A DNA stretch of 64,000 nt from Diadema setosum (lineage: Eukaryota; Echinodermata; Echinoidea; Diadematoida; Diadematidae), in assembly GCA_033980235.1 (NCBI GenBank), contig CM067072.1, forward strand, positions 28,866,059-28,930,058. Reading direction: 5' to 3'. The notes under the pieces were generated by a model. The model was not told the origin of the DNA, made no database searches, and worked only from the letters and a program-made list of their open reading frames with translations. Positions 12,335 through 24,363 of this stretch are shown here, piece by piece. The position numbers and the translations under genes were made by a program. Within the stretch, counting starts at the first letter, position 1. Every line of letters begins with the position of its first letter.

Positions 12335-13467
12335 TCACATGAAACCTGACAAGTGGCACAATTTCGTAATTTCTTACGGCATTCGCATTGATAAGTCCAG
12401 GAGTCCGTTACATGCAAGTCTTATGAGAGACTTTTCGCTCATAAGACGCATTTATGAGAGACTTAATGAAAATAAATGGATTTGAAAGTTTCATATAGCT
12501 ATACGAGCTGGAAAAATGATGACTTTAGTGTCCACGGCTTTACGTATCGAGAAAACGGTGTAACATTGTACTCGTGGCCTCAAGTTGTCTTGAAATGAAT
12601 TCTACCTTATTAAACTCAAACATGACATTTGAATCTAAACTGCTGTGTTTTGTGATGGTATTGGGCTGGTGAGCAATAAGTGAAATCTACGACAGAATGA
12701 AAATGTGAATAATGGTAATAACAATGACTAACTAATGTTTGTCTTAGAACAAGGTGATAAATAAAACCACAAACAGAAACAAATTTGGTAAACATTCCAA
12801 CGAATATCTCTTTCCTTCAGAATGTCACTACCATGACGGCATAGCTTCCTCATTACGAAAAGCGCTACAGTTCGATGCATCTGTATTACAAGTAGGGCTA
12901 CGATCGAGTTATGAATGATTATGAGTTGGACACGATTGTGGTGACTGTATAAACTGACGGCAGACGGTGCACCACGTGACCAGAGATGCCAGCGGGCGCG
13001 ACATACTTTGACACCGGTATTCCATAACGTTGACGTCACATTTCGCCATTCATCAGCTCTGTGCCAGAGAAAGGAAACAAGGCGCACAGTCAGGAAATAT
13101 TTCACGACTCCAGCTCTCCCTCACCATCTGTCCCTCCCTTCCACCCGATCCTCCTCTATTCTTTCTATCTGTCTTTCTCTCTATCGTGGGAATCCCACCT
13201 CCCGCTTTTCCCTCTCTTTCTCTAACTTTGTATTTATATCCGGTTTCTATTTGAGGTATGGTTTTCAAAAACAGGCCGCTGTTGAAAAAAAAATGCTATG
13301 TAGATCATCAGGCAACCCGAACCGGAGCTGAAATAAGACTAATAAGCACTGCTAATAAGGTGCCTGTATATTCTATCTGTAAACAGCTATCTATTCGGAA
13401 GCCCCATATTTTTGAGTTTGCATTCTGCGCAAACACTCGTCGGTTATTAGATCTCTGTTGTTGTTCC

Positions 13468-13749
13468 GGTTACAGCTCGTTATTCCGAAGGTTCGTTATT
13501 CCGAAGGCTCTTTATTCCTAAGATTCGTTATTCCGAAGGTTCATTGTTCCGAATTTCATTTTCGGATTAACCGACCTTCGGAATAACGAACCTTCGGAAT
13601 AACGCCACAAATTTTCGGATTAACGAACCCCTTTTCATTTTCGGATTAACGAACCTCTAGGTATAGGGAATTTGCGTGTTTCGGATTAACGACCCTTCGG
13701 AACAACGAACCTTCGAAATAGCGAACCTTCGGAATAACGAACAGCACCC
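13468..13749. mobile_element. 282-bp foldback element with 8-bp TSD, copy 1 only
   Basis: The element is built of repeated GGTTCGTTATTCCGAAGG motifs, first in one and then in the other orientation. It is bounded by 8-bp direct repeats GTTGTTCC (13460-13467 and 13750-13757). Copy 2 has a single GTTGTTCC at the corresponding site near 34812-34820, that is, an empty site. An 8-bp duplication is typical of hAT-like elements, but no transposase is present, so the family is not proven. Confidence 0.85.
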
Positions 13750-13779
13750 GTTGTTCCTGAGGAAAGTAGGCCTACTCTG

Positions 13780-14090
13780 TAACTCTCTACACGCTTTGGT
13801 TTTGGCTTTCCCGCATTCTCGACGGGACAGGTTCCCCCGGAAGCCCCTGACCCCAACGGACGGGTGTCCCGCAATGACCGCCAGTTGACCTTTCAGCACA
13901 GAGCCCCTTGCTGCGGCGAAGGCGAATGTCATGGTCTCCCTTCTATTCTTTCCACCGGGGATCTGGAGGCATCGTGCGACGGCCCCCTGACTGCACGTTT
14001 TCCGCTGGAGAAAGTGGCGCGAAAAAGTAAAGAAACCGCGCGCTGTGGTATCGATGTGGTATATGGATAATGTGAGTACAGTTACTGAGA
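13780..14090. other. GC- and CpG-rich island, copy 1
   Basis: This stretch is conspicuously richer in GC and CpG than the rest of the window and is retained in copy 2 (34845-35130) with about four substitutions and one single-base indel. A minus-strand ORF of about 90 codons is open through its core in both copies. The indel changes the upstream frame, and the two predicted termini differ, so a protein is not supported. A promoter or CpG island is possible but unproven. Confidence 0.4.
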
Positions 14091-14475
14091 CGCAGAGATG
14101 ATGAATACACATCTCAAGCGTTTCTCCTCAAAAGTCTCAACTCTCATCATTAGTATACCGTCTGCGTTGTGATCACCTCCACCCTACATTCGGTACGAGC
14201 TCATAACTCGCTCTTTTTCCGGGCCATTCCATGTTCCACGGAGACACCGCAAACTACAAATAGCACGCACATCTGAAGTGAAAAAGGTGCTGGTACAGAC
14301 CACTAAACGTGTACTGGCGCATATTAATTTGTTGCGGGCAGGCTGAGGCCGGCGAAGAAGCATGGAATACGAACGTCACTTGTCATCCACGAGTACATGT
14401 ATGAGTTATGAAACAACCTGATATTGATCCACGTATGAAATTGAATATTGACAGGAAATATTACGCAGGCATTAA

Positions 14476-14834
14476 AGGCATAATTTACCATTTGCAGATG
14501 AAACAAAAACCCAACATTAGTGCTTTAAAATAGTTCTAAAATGTGAGTTAGGGGTAGAAACAACCACTGTAAAAATTTGAATCGGTATAATCGATGTTAA
14601 GTATTGTTAAATACACAAAATGCGAACAATAGCTATAATAAGAATGCTTCCAGACTAAACCGTATACAGTTATGGTTTATTGAGAAAAATGCTGATATCT
14701 TCTCATATCTTAGGCTTTATTGCACACATTTTATATGGTAGGATGTTTTGTGATACACCAGACCTACACATATGCATTAAATGTGATATCTTGAACATTT
14801 TTTAAATCACTGCTCCCAAAGGTAAACTGGACCT
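14476..14834 (+). mobile_element. TTAA-target MITE, copy 1 only
   Basis: A 359-bp element is bracketed by TTAA at 14472-14475 and 14835-14838. Copy 2 has a single TTAA at the same place (35534-35537, in GCAGGCATTAATGC), so this is an insertion with an observable empty site. Its ends form an imperfect inverted repeat (AGGCATAATTTACC on the left and AGGTCCAGTTTACC read from the right). Relatives lie at 16286-16655, 37590-37959 and 53465-53816. TTAA duplication points to a piggyBac- or Kolobok-type transposase acting in trans. Confidence 0.9.
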
Positions 14835-15538
14835 TTAATGCAAAGACTGTATTAAATTGCGCAGAGGGTTATAGCGGATTTTTAGTGTACACATGTTGTT
14901 GTGTTTTGTTTTGAACGGTAGATTCCCCCCCCCCCCTTCGCCACAGTGAAACAAGTGTACAGCTGTCATAGAGAATTGCTTCAGTTCAAATCATTTCATA
15001 TTTTCACTTTTCTCAAAGAAATTACAAAGTCATTGACAGTAATACGAGTAAGAATACACAATGTATACAACCATGTCTTTTGAGTGAAGAAACAAAAAAG
15101 AAGAACTTATTGAACACAAAATTTAAAGTTAAATGGTCATATCATGATATAGAAGTGTCACAAAGAAATAACAGACATATTATGATGACACCACTCCTCT
15201 TACAAACTGATTTTACCCCTCTGGCGAAATGGTGATAACAATTCACAGTATATTCAGTGTTGAAGTCTTTTAACGCAACACAAAGACATAAGACAGATGT
15301 AAACAAGACTATAATAATAGGCAATACATAATCATACATCAATACTGTAAAATATAAAGATAAAATGCACACAATCATACATAATATTAATTTTAGTATG
15401 ACATTGTACACATGCATTATAAGAATACGTACATGATGATACAGTATACACGCATCTTATAGACAGTGCCATGAATACAAAATGTTATGCAGCATAAATT
15501 ATGTTTAATGCTTATCACTTTGGGTATCGCCAGTAGGC

Positions 15539-15551
15539 CATATATATATAT

Positions 15552-15604
<53 letters not shown>
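15539..15604. repeat. (TA)n microsatellite
   Basis: A TA tract in copy 1 occupies the place where copy 2 has about 560 bp of unrelated AT-rich DNA (36251-36810). Confidence 0.9.
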
Positions 15605-15608
<4 letters not shown>

Positions 15609-16285
15609 CAGACAATCAATGGTGCACACAAAAATACCATGCGTTCAAAATACAGATAGCTATCAAAACAAAGACACATATTTTGGCACAAAGCCAAGAC
15701 ACATCATAACAATAACACGGATTATTATCGCTGAGAGATTTGCAGGAATTCCATAAAAACGCCCACGACTGTCAAACGAGACTACTTTTTCTTTTCTTCT
15801 GTTTAACACATCGAAAAATTCAAGTAACACGCCATGTCAAATTAATGCATTTTTGCGGTGTGTTGTTTCTATTGGAACTAACTGACATTCCCCTACATCG
15901 ACATGAACACTAAAACACTGAATAACTTTTGCTTATTTACGTCGATGAGTGGCAATTTGTTAATTAGTTGCAAAACAGTATTATGTATCACGCTAATCAC
16001 TTGTATTCAATCAAGTACTGTACAGTGTAGTATGCATTACACACAAGACTATACGAGGTTATTCTAGTATTTTGGAGGGCAATGAACCCCCGAGTTATAC
16101 AAACAATAATTTAAAACACATCATGGAACAATATTACCAAAGAGATGACCTATATTATACCTTTCACAGCTTGGTTAACTATTTTACGTAATACGCTATA
16201 CACCTGTATTGTATAAAAAAACTGTTTCTATTGTATGAAAAAACTCTCATAATCACATGAACAAAATGATACAAAGAGAAATTAA

Positions 16286-16655
16286 AGGTCCTATTTAGCA
16301 TTGGGAGCAGTGCATGATTTAAAAAGATGTTCAGAATATCACATTTGATGCATACGTGCAGTTTAGTTGTGTCACAAAACATCCTACCATATAAGAATTT
16401 TGCAATAAAACCTAAAATATAAGGAGATATCACTATTATTATTTTTCTTAATAAACCGTAACTGTAGACGGTTTAGTCTGGAAACATTTTTATGATAACC
16501 ATTGTTCACATTTTGTATATTTAACAATACTTAACATTGATTATGCTAATTCAAATGTTTACATTGGCTGTTTCTATTCCTATCCCACATGTTAGAAATA
16601 TTTTGAAGCACTAATGCTGGGTTTTTATTTCACCTGCAAATGGTAATTTACGCCT
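16286..16655 (-). mobile_element. TTAA-target MITE (same family), copy 1 position
   Basis: A 370-bp member of the family at 14476-14834, in the opposite orientation, bracketed by TTAA at 16282-16285 and 16656-16659. It is present at the same place in both long copies (37590-37959), so it inserted before they diverged. The interior shares recognisable blocks with the other members, such as AAACCGT-CTACAGTTACGG and TTTTGTGACAC. Confidence 0.88.
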
Positions 16656-17310
16656 TTAAGGGCAATTAAAGGGTATACTTTGATGATCAAAACAGAACGA
16701 ACTAAGGGAGGGGGCTCGATTCTTCTTAAACTCACGTGTGAGGAAAGCGTGAAACGGATGGTGTGTCCCACTTTTAAAGAAGCTCATCTTTTATCTTTTA
16801 ATAGCCAAGATTTATACTGGTGGAGACACAGCCATGAACCCTTTTGGGACGGGAGTTTACTTTCTAATCATAGAATATCTTTCATCGAGTGTGCTTGACA
16901 GGTAAATTTCCACTTCAGAGAAACTAGCTGTCTATTTTCGAATGAGGTCATAGATATGTCAGTAGAAGGGAAAAAAGAGAAGAAAGTAAGAGTAAATATA
17001 CAGGCACCGGTATTTTACCATGGCCTGTAAACAAAAGGAAATGACAAATAAACAAAAATATTAATAGAATGGTATTAAGGACCATACTGCCCCACTTTTG
17101 ATAGCACACTGCTACAAATTTGCAACATGATCAATAAAATAAGGGAATGATGTGTCATAATCCTAAAAACTATGCTTTCATTATTTTACTATTCCACCAG
17201 TATTCAGGCCCAAGTAAACACTGAGTTGTGGGGATTGGCTTTATCTCAGTGCAAGAAATGAAACCCGACGAATTGTATATAGCAACAATTTGTGTAAAGA
17301 AACTGCAGCA

Positions 17311-17355
17311 ACCAAGCTGCTATAATGTCGAATGGTGACATTATAGCAGCTTGGT
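17311..17355. repeat. Perfect 19-bp stem-loop
   Basis: A perfect 19-bp inverted repeat (arm ACCAAGCTGCTATAATGTC) encloses a 7-base loop. Copy 2 (38630-38674) has one substitution in the right arm that breaks a pair, with no compensating change. This argues against strong selection on the structure. It is too short for a typical animal microRNA precursor. Confidence 0.85.
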
Positions 17356-17897
17356 ATTTTTGAAAAAAAAAAATAATGTTCCTGAAACGGACAGGGACCT
17401 ACAAGTTCTATCGGAAAGAGGTGTTCCATTTTCCTTTCAAAACACGAAATTATAAATGCACACTTGAACTATCTATGATTTCTAGTTTAGGACTATCAGA
17501 GCAATCAAAACAATGATCATAAGTATACTTGTTACCAATAAAGACTACTATTTCACTACTGATATGGGGTTGGTCGTGACCATGTTTTTATTCCTTTATG
17601 CATTTTTCTTTCGTACACAGTATCATGGACCTACATCCTGATTCTCTGACCTGTTATGGACAAGAAATTATTTCGAATGCCATCAGGGAAAGAGATTAGA
17701 ATTTTTCGATATATACGAATAGGTCGACTTTCTCATCCAGTTCATGCCCGCTCACAATAAATTGAATTCTCATTCTTACCTTGTCAAGAAATTATACGGT
17801 TTTAATATTCGCTGGCGTGGTGGGACATTACAATTAGCCAATTCGTGGAACGTGTTCTCCATGTTGGTTCCAGAAATGATTGCACGGCTTATCTATA

Positions 17898-17898
<1 letters not shown>

Positions 17899-17949
<51 letters not shown>
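17899..17949. repeat. (TA)n microsatellite
   Basis: A TA tract shared with copy 2 (39209-39252). In copy 2 a TA-target element has inserted beside it. Confidence 0.9.
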
Positions 17950-17953
<4 letters not shown>

Positions 17954-20900
17954 TACTATTACCCTTCATATGTCACGAGTACCCGGATGTCTTACACGTC
18001 TCTTCCCGAATTCCCATCTTATAACACGGCAGCATAGTTGCCATACCACAGAGCTGATATAATGTGATAGTTTGTAGAGCCTACCTCAAGAGAAGCAGAA
18101 TGGGAGACAAGCCTGTATGAAGAATGAAACTGGAGATGGTGAGAACGAATTAGGGCAAATATTTCGCCCAAGCCCTCAGGGAGGGTGGGCATGCAGGGGA
18201 AAGGGTAGGCCTATGGTTGTGGGATAACCGCACGATGATCTTTTCACCTCCGACACGATCGATGAAATACTAGTAGAATAATGCCTGGATTGTGATAAGC
18301 GGTATTTTAACCCTCTAGATATTCCAGTGGAACAATTTTTCGTCAAAGATAGCTAGACGGATCCTACCGTTTGACATTCGTGCGTTTCCGATGGCTTGGT
18401 ATATCGTGTAGTAAAACACGACAAATAGCTGTTGGAATATCTTTGCACGATTAATATAAAGTAACATGAATGTAGATGGTCCATATGTATCAAACAATCA
18501 TTTTTTTATAGTTACTAATTATTCTGTAACGAAGTTCACTCGGATAACATAGATCTTACATACTAGCCATAAGAACCCTGCGCGTCTCTCATGGATGACC
18601 GTTGGAGACAACTTAATGACATGCTATGAAATGCAACGCGTCCTGTTTGCTGCTTAGCCTATATATCGTGTTGCCTCTACGTAGACGTGCTAATTCAGTG
18701 ATATTACATAGAGTGGCAAAACCAAGTATACTGCAATGTGCAGACGTAAAAAAGGAAAATAATCAGTCTTGTTTACCTTTTTGTGATTGCTGTTGAAATT
18801 CTAAAGCAATAGGAAATAACTGGTAAATAAGAGAAGAAAAATTACATACATACCACATGCCACCAGGCACCACCATTGAGTTCAATCTGTGGTACATCTT
18901 CACTTTGGGAAAACTTTTGGTAAATGTCATTTAAATAATGAAATCCTTTACAAGGATTCATCTTTGCTTCGTGATTCAATTATCCATAACACACGAGCAA
19001 TTGATTTTAGATTACTCTGAGCAAGAACTTGCACTGTTGACTTCTACGCTCATTCATTCATTTCGGATCAATAATGTAAGACGACCAAATGAAAATGAAC
19101 GTGCGCCACCATGCGGTTTCGCTCTGCCATTCCCTCTACCGCCCCCACCCCACTTCGCACCCGCCGTCTCGTCGTACGATATCACGTGACCGCGGCGCCG
19201 CGATCTTCTGTCATGCGATATATTATTGCTCATGCATAATTATGAAACGTGGAGTACGGAACTCCATAAAATCTACCGTTCCTATACCAGGGAGGTGGGA
19301 AGAGATCGTAAACTGAGCGACAATCACATGATGTGTGTTGAGTGAATGGCGTCGTTTGATCAGGGAGGTGGAAGAAAGAACCACGTTTCAAGAGCTCTGG
19401 GCCTGGGCAGTGAAAATGTGTGACGAGAGGAATACAAGGGAAATTAATCCTATTACATCGTGGATTCAGTGAAGACAGAAATAGTTCTAAAAACAACTCA
19501 GTGAAGTTTGAGGAAAACCCGTTCAAAAGCTATGAATTTTGACAGGGTTTACGGCCACCATCGCTGGATAAATATTATGAAAACGACAAATATTCATAAT
19601 AACATTGTAATTACGTTTCACTAAATCTACTCTTGGGGTCATTTCCCACCTAGGAGTGGAGGCCTACATTGAGAGGGTGGAGAAACTATATTAATGAATA
19701 CCAAGATTGTGAAACTTTTGAAGAATTGTTACATTCTCATTCCATCCGTATAGCTTTATCTGTGTAGTCTATAAGAAGCGTGCAAAAAAAGAGAGAGAGA
19801 ACAAGAACAAAAAAAGAAAGAAAGAAAGAAAAAAAGCTGTAGCCAGCAGAAAATCCACCATGTTGGCTATTTCGCAGTTCAAAATCAATGTGACGTTATT
19901 AATGTAGGGTCACTGTCACGTTACGAAGTCAAGAGATGCGCTTTAAAGGGTTCAAATGAAACAACAAAGCAAAACTAATAATCTGTCTTAATGATTGATT
20001 AAAATTCAGTGAAGAAATCTAGTTCCTGCAAAGATTCCAGGAGATGGACATAACCGCAAGTAAAATGTGAACAGCGGCTTTTACTTGGAATCCACTTAAC
20101 CGTTATTGGTCTATTTTACACTTTCATCTCACAAGGGCAATGCGTTGGTTTTGAAAGCTTCCCAGGGGACCATTTATTTGCTAATTATAAAAAAAAAAAC
20201 TTTGGAAAAATGTAAATCTATGAAAATGAATCCAAACCATACACCATTAACCAATTTTGGAAACCAGCCAAAGAGAGAGAGAGGGAGAGAGAGAGAGAGA
20301 GAGAATAAAAAAAAAACGAAAGAGAAATGTATTAAGAAAGCAGCTGTGCTTTACTTGGCCGCTATAAAGGAAAAAAAAAAGTACGAAGAAAAACAATGTC
20401 ATGCGTTACTTATGTCTCGTGTGGAAGTATGTTTATAAAAACATGAATGAATAAATGCATGAATGAATGTTTTAGTTCGGCTTTGAAGCCAAAGTGTGAC
20501 AATGTAATCACGTATGCGTTATTATGCCCAAAATAATACGATGCAAGAAGTATTAGCCCCACATATCCATATCTGCGTGCGCGGTCCTTGTCGGAGACTT
20601 TCAGTTGACTTCCACAAGTGCAAGAATGTAATCAGAAGTCTGGTGATCAAACATTAAAATCAAACAGGATTCAGCTGGATTCTCTTGGGATATATCTAGC
20701 AGCGTCGCTTTGGACTTTTCTTCTTTATCATCGATTTTGTTCGTCCCATCTGATCAAACATGCAGACCTGCATGATCCCAAGTGAGTACCGGGTGATATA
20801 ATATAAAATAAGACTGATGATTAGATATAATCTATACGACCGACAGTTTACTCCTATACGACTCTGACCTATGACCCTTCAACTATTTTTAGGAAACGGA

Positions 20901-21287
20901 AGCTTCTTCCTGCATGGGAGGCGAAAGCTTTGATTACACAAACGTGATCATAGATTCTTCTCACATTGATTCTGATCCCCTCCTCCCCCTCCCCCCCCCC
21001 CCCCCCGGACACACACGCATCATCCCGTTTTCTCATTCGCGTGCAACTTTCCGGGGCAACTCTTTAAACTTTTTGCTTGTCCAACTCCACGCCATCTGTG
21101 TAAGGTTAACCGAATAATTATTCACATGGAATAGTGCGCGTGGAGGTGGAGCGAGTGTCCACAAAACTCATTTTTATGTAGCGAGCTACAGTCATCCGCC
21201 TCGCCTTCTTTAGGATCATCGTTCAAAACAGATTCATACACGAGAGAGATCAAGGGCGATTGTGATGTTCTAAAAATACAATACAAC

Positions 21288-21323
21288 AACGACGACGACG
21301 ACGACGACAACAACAACAACAAA
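21288..21323. repeat. (ACG)n/(ACA)n trinucleotide tract
   Basis: A short ACG then ACA triplet array, present in both long copies with small length differences. The overlapping minus-strand ORF is rich in Leu/Ser purely because of the repeat. Confidence 0.8.
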
Positions 21324-22000
21324 CATCAACTGAAAATGGAACTGATCATCCAAGTCATGCAAGAGTTTAAGAACATCTTTGCCATGCATAATTATAAATT
21401 TTAGCAAAACTGATAATGATCCACGAAATTGCACTCTGCTATCTGTATATTAGGCACCCTCGGGTAAAGCTGATAATCTGCTGTCCAGGGGTTCGTAACA
21501 CTGATGGTTTCCTTTTGTTTCCTCAGTATCAGTGAGTCGCACATTGCTTAATTGTCAGTATCAATTTTCCTGAGATAAAAAAGGGGTGTTTTTCTTTTTT
21601 TAACCTTACTCGCATTTTATCAATGATAGGCCCATAGATGATTAAAGGTACGGTTTAGCAAGGTTTTCCGTTTGCCTGGTGCTACATGCTTTGCAGAGAC
21701 TCTGATGTTGTAATGGCAATACGAAACTATAAAAACATCCGGGTTGAAAATATCAGTATATGAGTTGTTCCGAAAAATGGAAATCTTTCAGTGATCGGAT
21801 TTACTCCTCTCAGTTTTGCCCATTGAGAGTACTGTGTTAGAACGAACCTTTCAGTAAATATGGTGATATTTTGCTTGACAGGGACAACATAGTTCTCAAA
21901 ACTTGCGTATGCTATGAGAGTAATTCTCTATTTAATTCATGCATTTGAACAGCAATTTATAAGATGTCTTGGCCACCGCTTTGGCGAAATTCAACTCATT

Positions 22001-22200
22001 NNNNNNNNNNNNNNNNNNNNNNNNNNNNNNNNNNNNNNNNNNNNNNNNNNNNNNNNNNNNNNNNNNNNNNNNNNNNNNNNNNNNNNNNNNNNNNNNNNNN
22101 NNNNNNNNNNNNNNNNNNNNNNNNNNNNNNNNNNNNNNNNNNNNNNNNNNNNNNNNNNNNNNNNNNNNNNNNNNNNNNNNNNNNNNNNNNNNNNNNNNNN
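22001..22200. other. Assembly gap (200 N)
   Basis: Exactly 200 undetermined bases. The left edge interrupts copy 1 of the long duplication: copy 2 continues through the same point with GGCGAAAT-loop-ATTTCGCC, a small hairpin split by the gap. The right edge is a GC-rich minisatellite. A round-number gap usually denotes unknown true size. Confidence 0.98.
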
Positions 22201-22390
22201 CCTCCGGGGGAGACGTCCTCCAGGGGAGTGGTCCTCAGGGGGAGTGGTCCTCCGGGGGAGTGGTCCTCCGGGGGAGTGGTCCTCCAAAGGAAGTGGTCAT
22301 CGGGGGAGTGGTCCTCCGGGGGAGTGGTCCTCCGGGGAAGTTGTAAGGTGGGAGTAGTTCCCGGGGGAGTAGTCCTCCGGGGGAGTAGTC
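22201..22390 (+). repeat. 17-bp GC-rich minisatellite
   Basis: Tandem variants of GGGGGAGTGGTCCTCCG abut the gap. The array is probably longer in the genome and may be the cause of the assembly break. All reading frames are open through it, giving spurious ORFs. Confidence 0.9.
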
Positions 22391-22401
22391 CTTATACGAT
22401 T

Positions 22402-22404
<3 letters not shown>

Positions 22405-22450
<46 letters not shown>

Positions 22451-22457
22451 TATATAA
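22405..22457. repeat. (TA)n microsatellite
   Basis: A TA tract directly after the 17-bp minisatellite. Confidence 0.9.
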
Positions 22458-22599
22458 CGCCCGTGTTTCGTTGCAAGCGCGTCAGCTAACAGCGCACTTG
22501 CTCTCCTATAATATGTATAGTCGTAGCCTGCTTGTGGATAAGGGGATGCAGGGGCGTTCACTCAACAAAAAAAGGGGGATGACGATGCAAGAACAGGTC

Positions 22600-22870
22600 C
22601 CCGACCTTGCGAGATATGACACCTGTATAGAGAGCAGGGGGAGAACACATCTGGCTTGATCAACACAGTTCTGCAAAGTCTTTATTCACATTCAACATGA
22701 TACATAATACTTTCAATTTACAAAAACGCAACAATCACAAGTTTCACATACACTATGTACACTAACATAACACATTATCCAAACTACCCCTTAGTACTAT
22801 TAACTACATGTTACTCTATCACCAGATGTCCTATTAAATCTACTATTTCTTATTACCTCAAACTTCATTT
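22600..22870 (-). mobile_element. Possible LTR 3' end (retrotransposon remnant)
   Basis: Read on the minus strand, an AATAAAGACTTTGC motif is followed about 50 bases later by CTCTCTATACA and then GGTGTCATATC. This layout resembles the end of an LTR (polyadenylation signal, R/U5, terminal CA) and the start of a primer-binding region. No second LTR, target duplication or pol ORF was found, and the left boundary of an LTR could not be set. A gene 3' end is an alternative. Confidence 0.25.
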
Positions 22871-22944
22871 CTGTACACATTGACTTAACTTATCTCTCTC
22901 TATATACATGACACACACCAACGGCGTAAATCCGTACTGAGGAG

Positions 22945-23090
22945 TGGGGGGGGGGGGGGGGGGGGGTGATTGGCGATAGTCACCATCACCACGATTACAA
23001 GCCCATAACCGGACCGGCGCAGCCCTGGGGGGGGGGGGGGGGGGGGGGAGCTTGCCCCCCCCCCCCCCCCACACACACACACACACACTT
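22945..23090. repeat. Opposed poly-G and poly-C tracts with (CA)n
   Basis: A poly-G tract at about 22946-22967 is followed by a second poly-G run (about 23029-23049) facing a poly-C run (about 23056-23070) across a 6-base spacer, then a CA tract. The facing G and C runs could form a hairpin, and each G run could form a quadruplex. Length calls in such tracts are unreliable. Confidence 0.85.
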
Positions 23091-23506
23091 TACAGGGATC
23101 AAATGTCCCACTCTTTTCCATGCAAAGTGGGAGGGAAGTGGCAGCAAAAATATGACGACTTTTTGTTCTTGTTTTTGTTTGTTTGTTTTTCCTTGTCAGC
23201 CGACTTTCACAAACGTAGCGCAGCCCTGAATAATACCCAAATAAATTCAATAAAATGCTAATAAGGATATGCATTTCTTGAATAACGTAGTAGATATTTT
23301 CCTGTAGCTATTAATAAATTGCATTCTTCAATTTTCTTGATTTAAGTCAGTAAAGCAATCATCACAGGGGCATCGTTCCGTTTTAATGATGGGGGGTAGG
23401 GGAGGGACTTTGAGTTTGAATATCTGTGCGAGGGAGCGGAGCGGCCTAATTATAGCGGGGGGAGGGTGCCACACGAGGAAAATTTGGCATTTTCAGACCT
23501 CAAATT

Positions 23507-24140
23507 CAGCGATCCGGTGCACACTTTTGGTGAAATTTGGGATTTTTTCCTATAAAAAAACAAGTAAGAAAAAGAAATATTCATAGATAATTGAATGACT
23601 ACATCGTGGTATCTCAGCTCTTGCTCCGCCTGTGCGACATCACTGTGAAGGCCTAAATAGTGGGGCCTATCACCGGCGTAGCCAGGATTTGATCTTAGGG
23701 GGAGCGATTAGATGCGAAGGCGACATCACTGTGAAGGCCTAAATAGTGGGGCCTATCACCGGCGTAGCCAGGATTTGATCTTAGGGGGAGCGATTAGATG
23801 CGAAGGAGCGATGCGAGAGAGGGGGGAAGGTGTGGGAGGGGGGTTTCCCCCTCCCACAGTGAGAACTTTTTGCATATTGATGTTGTAAAGGGTGCAATTT
23901 GATTCTTTTTTTTTCAGCGATCTGGTGCACACTTTTGGTGAAATTTGGGATTTTTTCCTATAAAAAACAAGTAAGAAAAAGAAATATTCATAGATAATTG
24001 AATGACTACATCGTGGTATTTCAGCTCTTGCTCCGCCTGTGCGACATCACTGTGAAGGCCTAAATAGTGGGGCCTATCACCGGCGTAGCCAGGATTTGAT
24101 CTTAGGGGGAGCGATTAGATGCGAAGGAGCGATGCGAGCG
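23507..24140 (+). repeat. Tandem duplication (about 410 bp) with nested 86-bp duplication
   Basis: Units starting CAGCGATC(C/T)GGTGCACAC occur at about 23507 and 23917. Within the first unit an 86-bp stretch beginning CGACATCACTGTGAAGG is itself duplicated (about 23635-23720 and 23721-23806). The units include GGCGTAGCCAGGATTTGATC, a sequence style common in animal dispersed repeats. No ORF is supported. Confidence 0.85.
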
Positions 24141-24363
24141 AGGGGGGAGGGGGTTTCCCCACAGTGAGAACTTTTTGCATATTGATGTTGTAAATGCTGC
24201 AATTTGATATATTTTTTTTTTTTGCGTGTTCTATCGACTTGAAACAGTTGAACATGTTTAAGGTAGCAGTACATTATTTTTATGTAGATTATTATTGAAC
24301 AATTTTGCCTATAAAATGGGAGAGAAACTTCTTGTCTTAATTCTTACACTGAAGATCATGAAC

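Noticed and set aside
13657..14112. 151-codon minus ORF in the CpG-rich island, with a 135-codon counterpart in copy 2 (34765-35172)
   Set aside because: A single-base indel shifts the N-terminal frame between copies and the C-termini differ, so only about 90 codons are shared; no domain is recognisable.
19230..19526. 98-codon minus ORF identical in both copies (40931-41227)
   Set aside because: Differences between the copies in this stretch are too few to test coding constraint, and nothing in the peptide is recognisable.
23507..24140. Possible gene in the duplicated CCGGCGTAGCCAGG region
   Set aside because: All frames carry stops, and the sequence style is that of dispersed repeats with G-rich ends.
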